A DNA stretch of 64,000 nucleotides from Meriones unguiculatus (lineage: Eukaryota > Chordata > Mammalia > Rodentia > Muridae). The notes beneath the pieces were generated by a model. The model had not been told where the DNA came from, did not search any database, and worked only from the letters and a program-made list of their open reading frames with translations. Within the stretch, counting starts at the first letter, position 1. Each line of letters begins with the position of its first letter. A program made the position numbers and the translations under genes. The DNA lies in NCBI RefSeq assembly GCF_030254825.1, contig NC_083350.1:109573024-109637023 (forward strand), given 5' to 3'. This document shows positions 54,827 through 64,000 of the stretch, one piece after another.

Positions 54827-55962
54827 CTACTTATCTCATACACAGCTTAACATTCACTAGGAAATGTACATAAATAGTTCGGTAACTTAAAAATTTTTAA
54901 GAGATTATTAGTTTCTTGCTAATAATAAAGTCAAACTTTCTTGAATCGTATGTCCTTTCAAATGGGATTAATTTTAAATTCCTTTTATAGCATTTATAAG
55001 TATTCTATTTTCATGGAAATGAGTAATAATTCATGAATCATAACTGTGATTGGGTTGCTTTTCTTTTGGTTTTGAATATGAAGTCAAATCAGAAGTCCAT
55101 TTGCTATAAGAAACAAAAAAACAGTTTACAACGTTTTCGTGCTTTTTAAAATTTAGGTTTCACAGAGTTAATGAAAAAGATCACATATGCTTTATTCCTG
55201 GGTCTGTTTATTCTGGAGGTATGTATGTGATCTCCTAATTGGATAGCTAAAGGATTAGTAACTAGGTTTCCATGAATATAAGGGTGCTTATATTTCAACT
55301 ACTGTGTACCATATAAGAAGAAATATTATAGGTTTACAATATTATTATGAAGGATATTACATCTTGGTTGTGACCAAAAAATATTTGGTGCAGCCATTTT
55401 AATTAGTGCAATTACCATTTAATTTTGCTGAGTTTATAAGAAAAAAAAGTTTGTTTTAGTGACTGAATTACTTTAATTCCACTTTTTGATTATTGTGTGC
55501 AGTGCTGATACAAAATGTATTTACAATAATGATTAATTTCAATGACTTTTAATACTTTTTCATACCTCACCAGAAGTGTAGATGCTGACTTGCATGCTAA
55601 TTCGATTTCTGAAAAACAACCATAAGATGACATTTTGTACTAGGTGAGCCGTTTGACATCCCCAGCTTCAGAGAACAACTTTATAGGTTTAGCTTTTGTG
55701 TCAGCACTTGTTACAGTCCAGCAGAGAAGTTGTTCTTCAGAATAGGTATGATGTCGCATGGCAGTGTCATTTTATCTCCCTTCATCTGATGATGACCGAT
55801 GGTAAATATCAGTAATGAGATTAGTGTGATTGTATATATTGGAAATTTTTCTATCCAATCTTTTTATATATTTTAAGACAGATTATTCAATGTTTCTTTC
55901 ATTGTTGACTCACTGTAGTTTTCTCTATTATGATGTGAATTAGATTACTTTTTAGCTCTGTA
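54827..55962. other. Intergenic DNA, possible conserved element
   Basis: Unique. 55560-55800 is less AT-biased and lacks repeat character, with a TGCATGCTAATT segment resembling a POU octamer-type site. A conserved non-coding element is possible but cannot be shown here. Confidence 0.35.
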
Positions 55963-56460
55963 CATGCGTCCACTTCCGTTTGGTCACATCCACAGCGTTG
56001 TTAATACTTCTTTCAGCCTCACTTCATGCACTCATCTATTCGCAAGTTGGTCTTCGCTTCTCATGTCCCTTTATTTGGAATCGTTTGTTTTGGGAACCAC
56101 CGAGTACAATCAAAGTTTTCTCAATGTAGGCGCATCTGTACCTAGGGGCTGGAGCTCATGCGACCCACCAGTGGGTTCACCTCTGAAAACACTGACATTC
56201 TGACTCCACCCACCACAAGATCCCAAGAGAGGGCTCAGGCAGGTCTCTGACCCCAGCTTCTCAAACTGACTGCGTGTTGAGAGACTCAGTTTTGTTCACT
56301 CTCTTCACTGGGAACTGCAACAGCTGTGAGTTTGTGAGTGCAACAGACATGTTACACACAGAAGACAGTGTTTCATTGCACTCCTGTGCATCAGCTTCAG
56401 TTCTGCCTCCTCTTCTGAGACATCTCTCGAGCCTTAGAAACTGGGGCATAGGCACCCACT
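55963..56460. other. GC-richer unclassified segment
   Basis: About 500 bases clearly less AT-rich than both flanks. No SINE/LINE/LTR landmarks I recognise and no long frame (longest about 79 codons plus, 64 minus). It may be an old repeat, a processed pseudogene fragment or an exon-like element. Confidence 0.35.
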
Positions 56461-56734
56461 GAATGCTGAGAACCCATCCAACTTATTTGTATTATATCAG
56501 ATTGCCATTATATATCCTACATTAGATTTATTTTGGCAAATATCTTTAATTCTGTGAATTATTTTTTTTACACTATGCCTGATTCTTTAATAAACAGCAT
56601 TTTGGTTTTAAGATGGTCTGATTTGGCCATTATTACATGCTTACTAGTGACCCCAGTGTCATAGACAAGAAAGCAGCTTCAAACCACATGCCATAAAGGA
56701 GTTCCTCTGAATTTTCTTCTCATAATTTTATAGT
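56461..56734. other. Intergenic DNA, nothing recognised
   Basis: Short unique stretch preceding an old L1 remnant. Confidence 0.45.
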
Positions 56735-56850
56735 CAAACTTTTATGCCTTAATTTACAACCCATTTGAATTGATTCATATTTCATATGAGATAATTGTTT
56801 AGTTTCATTCCATTGCATGTCAGTGGCCTGTTCCCCCAGCATCACTTTTT
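56735..56850 (-). mobile_element. Ancient mammalian L1 remnant
   Basis: Antisense L1 of old type: TTTAGTTTCATTCCATTGCATGT followed by CCCAGCATCACTTTTTTG, corresponding to the ORF2 segment around the conserved WPSS/LPN-like region of L1M copies. Confidence 0.6.
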
Positions 56851-56859
56851 TGTTTAACA

Positions 56860-56970
56860 TAAATATTTTATTAAAATATAATTACACCATTTCCACAGTT
56901 TCCTTTCATCCCTTCAACCACTCTAATGTCCCCTAACCCTCACCCCCCTCAAATTCATGGCTTTTTTTCT
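56860..56970 (-). mobile_element. Old Lx-like L1 3' end fragment
   Basis: Antisense end sequence (AATATAATTACACCATTTCC, CCCTCACCCCCCTCAAATTC) typical of an older rodent L1 3' end. Interrupted by a pyrimidine run and another L1. Confidence 0.5.
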
Positions 56971-56984
56971 TTTCTTTTTTCTTT

Positions 56985-57705
56985 TCTTCTTCTTCGTATT
57001 AATTGCAATTTATTTACTTTGTATCCCACCTCTAGCCCCCTCCTTCATCTCATCTCTGCCCCACCTTCCATCCTTCTTCCTCCCCAATATCTCTCCCCTA
57101 GTACAATAATAAGGAAGGTTTCTCTCCCCTATTATCTTACCCTAGTCAATTAGGTCTCATTAGGACTGCCTGGGTCCTCTTTCTCTGTGGCTTAGTATGG
57201 CCACCTCTCCAGGGAGAGGTGATCAAAGTGTCAGCCACTGAGTTTGTGTTAGAAACAGCCCCTGCTTCCCTTACTAGGAAACCACATGGAGATGGAGCTG
57301 CCCATGAAATACTTCTGAGCTGGGGGTGTGGGTTCTCTCCATGCATTGTCCTTGGTTGATTCATCAGTCTCTGCAGGATCTCCTGGGCCCACATTTCTTG
57401 ATACTGTTGCTCTCCTTGTGGGACTCCTGTCCCCTCCAAGTCTTTCTCTCTTGTTTATAAGTTTTCTTGCACTCTTGGGTATGAATCTCAGCATCTGCTT
57501 CAATACCCTGCTGGGCAGAGTCTTTCAGAGGCCTTCTGTGGTAGGCTCCTGTCCAGTTTCTGGCTATTACAAATAAAGCTGCTACTAACATGGTTGAGCA
57601 AATGTCCTTGTGTTACTGTTGAGCATATTTTGGATATAGGCCTAGCAGTGGTATAGCTGGATCTTGAGATAGCACTATTTCTAATTTTCTTAGAAAGCAC
57701 CAGAT
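56985..57705 (-). mobile_element. 5'-truncated L1 with internal deletion
   Basis: Antisense 3' UTR (56985-57553) joined at GTCCAGTTTCTGGCTATTAC directly to ORF2 C-terminal sequence (57560-57705, ending in CACCAGAT). The start of the 3' UTR and the end of ORF2 are missing between them. Confidence 0.8.
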
Positions 57706-60700
57706 CTAAGCAAGCATTCTAAATGAGATACATCCATGGTTTGGTAAAGCTTTTTTGCTTACAGTTCAATAATACTGATCTAACTATCTGTCACTTCACC
57801 AGAATCATCTGCTCTGGTGAAAAGCTATGAAAAAAGTCCAGTGAATAGGGGGCATAGGAAAAACCTGAGTTTCACTGCAGTGCTTTCTTTTCAGTGGCTG
57901 CTGCTGAATACTACTGTATAAGGTAGACAGATCATTGCAAAGATATGGCACATTAGTCTCCAGGAAATAACAAATATACAAATTGTAATCTGGAATATCA
58001 GATCCCTTTGTATATTTTAGAATACTAAACGACAGTTATAAACAGTGCTCAGGGAAGAGACTTAACAAACAACATGTCAAATAGATGATTCCTGCAGTTA
58101 TGTAGGTAATATGTGATGAATGTTGGAAAGAATGGAATGGGGGTGAAAAAGATGACAGATATTTATATTATATTATAATAGAGCACCGTGGGTTATGTCT
58201 AGAAAGTAAAAGATTATTGATCCAATTTTACACTTACTGTCTTCATAGTGTGATAGATAGGTATGTGGCGATGCTTTTGCTGTTGTTTTTCTCTTGTTGT
58301 TGTTGTTACCTAAGAGCAACTGAGGAGAAGAGGAGACGGATGTGCTGCCAGCATCCAGCTATGATATTGCACATTATGGCTTGTGTACACACCATCCTCC
58401 AGAGTGATTAGCTATGTTTCCATGGGCAGACTGAGTAAAAATCAAGACTCTGATCTAAGTTCTTTTATGTTTTTTTCTTTTTTTCTGACTCCTCAATGAT
58501 AGCGTTTACCTCTGTTTTCCCAAACAAATATATACTCCACTCTGATCATGGAACCAAGAATTTGTTTAAACTTCTGACCATCACATATTAAATAATGTAG
58601 AATTGTCTAGTGAAAAGAAAAAAAAAAAAACAGCCAACAAGTTTCATAAGCATTGGATTTTTTCAGAATGTGCTAGTTCTCATAAGTTTTGATGACTTTA
58701 ATTGCCTTGTCAGATATTATATTCTCTCCCTTTTTACAAATCTAAGACCAATCTGTGCATTTTAAAAATGCTTAGTGCTTTGCTTGATGATGATACACCA
58801 GATGAACTCCATGTTTTTTTATTTCAACTCCAAAATATTATTAAAATGATAATACATTTTAATAATGTACAGAGAGATTAAATTTACTTCTTTGGCTACT
58901 TATTAATAATAAGCTTGCCTCCTTTTTGTTTTTATGTACCATTTGTATTTGATTGACATTGGATAAATATATGCTTCTATTTGGAACTATATACATTTAA
59001 GGGGTTGTCACTTTAAAAATATCATTTCTTATGTTAGCATACTAAATGAAAAGTAAAACTGTCTGTAAATGATAAAATATAATAAAATGAATGCAAACAA
59101 AGGAGCAAATTTCTAATAGATAAATGATCAATAAGATAGAAGAAAAAGAGGAAATTTTTTTAACTAAAACTTTGCTTCCATCATATAAAACTGTGTATAT
59201 CTTGGTGGTATAGATTCCAGACTCTAGTTTGAAGGAAAGCAATAGGGCAAATAAATTCTATGCCAGTAGACACTTTAAAATACTAGATTTAGCAGCAGTC
59301 ACATTAGCTTAGATAATGGGAGAATTTTTCTTCATTGAAAATGCTCTCTGTCGCTTAAGAAGAACTTACTGAGGCAGCCTGCCATCTAGCTTTTTCACAG
59401 AAAAACAGGCTTGCAGACTGCAGATGAGAGAGTCTGGAGCAGACACAGTTTTAACTTAGCCATTCCTAATTTATCTCAAGCGTTTTCAATTCATCTTCAC
59501 TGCTCTGTGCACACAGGAACACCAGATTGCCATCCCTGGGGAACAGAATGCAACCGGGGATCTAGAGAGCTGTCACATTCCAAGAAATATTTAAATTGTG
59601 CTGGTTTTCTTCTGGAGAGCTGAGCCCAGGGAATGAAACTCTCCATCCAGTCGTAGCTTTGCGGGCAATAGATCAGAGGATATTGCCAGTTTCCTAATGG
59701 ATTATTGTTATCGGGCAGGTTTTCTCTGAAGGTACGTAGTTATTTTCTCAATTCATTATCCTCTCCTATTTATCAAGTAATAAGCTAATGAGCTGGGAAT
59801 CCAAACATGCAAATAGAAAAAAAAATGTTAAAGAGTCAGTATTGACTGAGTAATGGTACTCTATTGCTGCATGTTTGTGTGTGAAATAATTGGATTCCTT
59901 TACTAAAGATGATAATATATACTTTGAGTTGCGGTGTCAGCACAAAAAAGCAAAACCAAAACAAAACCGTGCTGCAGGCTGCATTATAATAAGTTCATAT
60001 TAATTCTCTGGAGGATTTTCCTTTTGTGGCTGCAGCCAATAATGAAGGGAAATACATACTTTGAAAACTTGCTTAAGCCTGTGTAATTTGGAATAGTCAT
60101 AATATTTTCTCTCTGGCTTGGCAAATACTTTCTATCAAATGTTGTTATTAAATGTGCTGTTTGTCATGGATGTTTATGCAGATATATGAAAGATAGAAAT
60201 GTTTAATTTTGACAAACTCTACTAGAAGTATTTCTGAAAACATGGTAAGGGAACACTTGTATTGCTGATCAATATCTGTGAGTTTAAAATAAATTTCTTA
60301 AAATTAATTACCACACTGTTAGCCAAATATATTGTAAACATTATTAAGTTTTCTTAGCAAATAAAAATGTTAATGCTTTCCTTAGGCCGTAAAAGCATTT
60401 AGTAAAGTAAAATGTTAAAAGCTGACAAACTTCTGAACATTAATGGAGCTAATTAAAAGGGATAAAACAGCTGATAATGTAGCTGGTTTTCACAATGATC
60501 TTTTGCAACAGGAAAGAGGGAATTCTCTCTCCATTTACTAAAAGTTAAAGATGTGTGTAGATGGGGTCACCACATTCTCCATCAGAGAGGTCTGATGATG
60601 CTAGGTAGAATGCAAACCCAAAACAATCACAGAGTTTAAAAAGCAAAAGGAATCTTCTTAAACTACAGTGTTAAGAGATTTTAATGCATTCTAACGTCTT

Positions 60701-63035
60701 TTGACTGTGTGAATGGGCTCAGTGAAACCTACTGTGTTGCTGGTACTTTTTCATTATGAAAAGTGGCTATGAGACTAAATGGAATTGCGTATAGGTTTGC
60801 TGCAGGTACAGTTCACCAGCTCCTTTATTTGGAATGGAATACGGAGTTTATGTACCCATCCGTGGGTTAATCACAAACTTAGAAGAGGAAATGTTTGCTG
60901 AGCTTTGCAAGAGCACTTAGTGAAGGATCTACTTTCTTTGGGGCATGGGAGAGAGTGTTAGAAACATAAGAGAGGCAGACAAGGGTTTAGTTGCTAAAAC
61001 AGTGACTTTCAGAGCCTGCCCCTTGTGCTCAGAACGACTTTAAGGGACAAAAGAAAAAAAAATAGGAAAGAGTAAAGAGAATAGAATTGCCAACTCTACT
61101 TTTTAAGTACTTTTTTCCCCTGAACCATAGGAGGAATTGAAGAATAGGAGCTTAAATTGAGGTTTTCCTATGGATACTTTCATTTGGCAAGCTGTACTTC
61201 TCTTTTGTTGAACCTCTTTCCCCACTTACTCCCAGTCTGGGTTATTCACCAAAAATGCAAAGCTACCATTGAAATCTTTAAAAGAAACATTGAAAAGTGC
61301 TCAAATGCTTCCATAGTTCAGAGTTTTCCAAATCAGTAGCTTTTGAAAGCCACAGGAGAAGGTGTGTCCATTATATTTTAACAAACGACTCTCCTAAAAT
61401 TCTCAGTTTCTGATCTAAAGAACACTAGGAGAGTTATTTTAGGTTACACATTATGTTTTTTTTTTTTTTTTTTTTTAGGAGAGTACCAATATATAATAAA
61501 ATGTAGTGATGTCATCATTGGTCATGGGAAGATACGATAGTAGTTGAAAATGTTCTGAATTAAGTTTAGAACATCATATGAATTGAGGAAATTTGAAAAC
61601 CAGCTCCACCTACTAAATTACAATAAAAACTCATCACTTTGGTCTCATATTTACCTTCCCTGCTACAATCATGCTGGCACCTCTGCCTTCCCATTCGATG
61701 CATTTACCTACCCAGCTGTGTAAAGTGACTCAGCTTCTTGTTCTAGCACTAAAAGTTATTTAATTTCATCTTATGGTGAGTTCATTGCAAAATATATTAC
61801 TGTAATTTTATTTTATTATTTGCTACTAAATAACATTTATTAGTGCTCGTGATGTGTTTGCTGCTTCTGAGCAACATGTAGCAAGAAGACATGTAATGGT
61901 ATTCTCTCCTAAATCAAACAGTTTATTAATATTTCAGGACCTTTAATTGGTACACAGAAAAGGGAGGGGATTAAACTGATTCTTTAGTTTTGGCTTATGT
62001 ACATATCATAAATGAAATGTCTAATATTTAGTCAGTGACTTGCATTTATCTATAGTGAGGACACATGCAGATCATCTTGTTGGTTTCAAATTCTTTCTTA
62101 ACTCCATCCCATATGTAAAAGAGCATAATGATCAGAACATTGGATTTAGGGTAGTAGAAATAGCGTTAGATAAGGTAAGCAAGTTCATTTAAGTTCCTTG
62201 ATTTCTATTTATCTCTAGCCTCAGTTGTGTATATGCAATAATGATATCTACCTTTAAGAAATTTGTTTGGAGAGATCAAATATACCAGCATGAAACAATT
62301 CAAACACAATAAATACCAGATAAACTGTATCCATCTCAGAGGCAATTTTATCTCAGCCTTTTAATTAAGGAACATTTATGTTTCGACTGAAACTTATTTG
62401 ACTATTTTCTCAATAATGCATGTGTGTTGGTTTGTGTTTCTAATATCATAATCATATTAACCACTAAATTAAACTTGAACAATGTTTTGTCTTTTGGTAA
62501 TAAAATACTAGTAATTGTGACAAAACATCAAACAGGCAAATATGAAATTAGAAAATGATTAGTTTTAGAAACTAACAAGCACTTTCTATATAGATATCAA
62601 ATAGCTAAATTATCAAGCATAACTTAGGAAAGAAGGCAGACACAACTGTATCCCATTTCTCTTGTACCTTCTCCCAAAGGTCATAACAGTAGAAGACAAG
62701 ACAATAAATCTACTTGCTCACAAGAATTTATGTTTTAAACCTTTTATTTACATTCTAATTTGTTAATATCTCTACTAGGGATATGGTCTCACATTCCAGC
62801 TGCTCAAAAATACAAAACTACCCCCAAAAGGAACTAGAAAATACATAAGAACTTTAATTAATCTAAACAGAAGCATCTGCATTGAAAGAGTAAATATTTT
62901 CCTTTAATTGACAAAAAGAAGTTTTTTTGGTCTTGGTTATGGATTCCCTTTTCTTTGCTCCTCCCAATTTCTCCCAACCTCCACTCTCAACTGGATACAT
63001 TACCTTTGTCTATCATCAGAGAACAGGCTTTTAAG
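57706..63035. other. Long unique region with candidate conserved elements
   Basis: More than 5 kb without recognised young repeats, unusual for this window. 59330-59740 and 60000-61000 are of mixed composition and look unlike decayed repeats (see findings). Otherwise AT-rich, with an A/T run at 61459-61478. No protein-coding exon identified. Confidence 0.45.
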
Positions 63036-63515
63036 GGGTAAGGAGCTACACAAGGACCAAATATATCTGGGCACAGGGTCTTTTCTGAGACTGATATTCA
63101 ACCAAGGACCATGTATGGATATAACCTAGAACCTCTGCTCGGATGTAGCCCATGGTAGCTCAGTAACCAATTGGTTTCCCATAGTAAGGGGAACAAGGAC
63201 TATTTCTAATAGGATCTCAGTGGCTGGCTCTTTGACCTCCCCACCCCCAAGGGAGGAACAGTCCTGTTAGGCCACAGAGGAGGACTTTGCAGCCAGTCCT
63301 GAAGATACCTGATAAAACAGGATCAGATGAATGGGGAGGAGGTCCCCCCCTATCAGTGGACTTGGAAAGGGGCAGGGAGGAGATGAGGGAGGGAGGGTTG
63401 GATTAGGAGGGAATGAGGGAGCGGGATACAGCTGGGATACAGAGTTAATAAAATGTAACTAATAAGAAAAAATTAAAAATTAAAAAAATAAATAAAATAA
63501 TAAAAGAAAAGAAAA
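63036..63515 (+). mobile_element. 5'-truncated older-type L1, 3' UTR only
   Basis: Plus-strand 3' UTR from GGAGCTACACAAGGACCAAA through GGATACAGCTGGGATACAG and AATAAAATGTAACTAATAAG, with a long A-rich tail. Confidence 0.85.
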
Positions 63516-64000
63516 CTAACAAATCAGAACTTTTAAAAAATGAAGAGGAGAACAAGAGAAGGCAGAAGAAGGAAAGACACACATTTACACACTTAAGGCA
63601 TCTCATAAAAACACTAAAGTGGAAGCTGTAATATTTATGCACAATACCTTGAGTGGACCAACGTAGGCAAAATATAGGTTATGCCCCTCTGTGCGTGCAT
63701 AAGAGATTTTATCCTGATTTTTTTGAGGTCCTGGTTTTGTTGGAGTCCTCCATTCCCTTTGGCTCTTGCATTCTTTCTGCTTCCTCTGCCACAAAGCTTC
63801 TTGGAGAGGTATTTAATAGCGACATCCCATTTACAGTTGAGTGTTCCAGGGCTCGATCTCCCTTCATAATGTCTAGATGTGGGCCTCTGTGTTGGTTTCC
63901 ATCTTCTGCCAGTGGCATCTTCTCTGTTGATGGCTGGGCAAGACAATAATCTATGTGTATAGCATAATGTAACTAGGAGTCATTTTGTTGCTTCTCACTC
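63516..64000. other. Intergenic DNA with an unclassified segment
   Basis: 63630-63960 has mixed composition and a 103-codon minus-strand frame (63635-63946, starting MSCPAINREDATG). No domain is recognised and no start context or neighbouring gene supports it. It may be part of an old repeat continuing past the window. Confidence 0.35.

Noticed and set aside
1..64000. tRNA, rRNA, snRNA or microRNA genes
   Set aside because: None recognised by eye. Only the tRNA-derived heads of SINEs were seen; a covariance-model search would be decisive.

Overview
This window is eukaryotic: a stretch of muroid-rodent chromosome from an AT-rich, gene-poor, LINE-dominated region. The evidence is many rodent-type LINE-1 (L1) copies with polypurine-rich 3' UTRs, B2/B3 SINEs, a betaretrovirus-like (class II, ERV2) env with its LTR, old Lx and mammalian L1 remnants, and long stretches of non-coding AT-rich DNA. 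The full-length L1 5' UTR lacks the tandem monomers typical of young Mus L1, so I would not call it house mouse. I cannot name the species. I found no host protein-coding gene, tRNA, rRNA or CRISPR.

Layout. 1-370 is AT-rich with a (TATAA)n run. 371-20332 is a nested retroelement block. An old full-length minus-strand L1 (1657-5018 plus 16664-20332) is split by a 5'-truncated plus-strand L1 (5019-5220 plus 13804-16660). That L1 is split in turn by a composite insertion (about 5222-13803): a full-length L1 with open ORF1 and broken ORF2, then retroviral env, polypurine tract and LTR. 20333-24025 is mostly unique. 24026-24975 is a chimeric retrocopy (LTR transcript joined to L1 3' UTR) with a perfect 17-bp target duplication. 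25760-30765 and 33030-37385 hold more nested L1s, several with 5' inversions. 37386-44216 is mostly unique with short repeats. 44217-49125 is an L1 with both ends but a large internal deletion. 50423-54826 holds a twin-primed L1, a B2, a second L1-env-LTR composite (inverted 5' part) and a processed LTR copy. 54827-64000 is mostly unique DNA with candidate conserved elements and a few old repeats.

How the parts work together. L1 encodes an RNA-binding protein (ORF1p) and an endonuclease/reverse transcriptase (ORF2p) that copy L1 RNA, and sometimes other RNA, into new sites. Here L1 appears to have moved retroviral 3' ends as well as itself: three LTR copies end in poly(A) at the same point after AATAAA. 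The same L1 3' UTR/env junction occurs at two loci, one with the inverted-5'-part structure of twin priming. The best reading is an L1 that gained an env-LTR tail (3' transduction) and spread with it. A second, independent route (template switching) explains the chimera at 24 kb. Every protein-coding element except one ORF1 is visibly broken.
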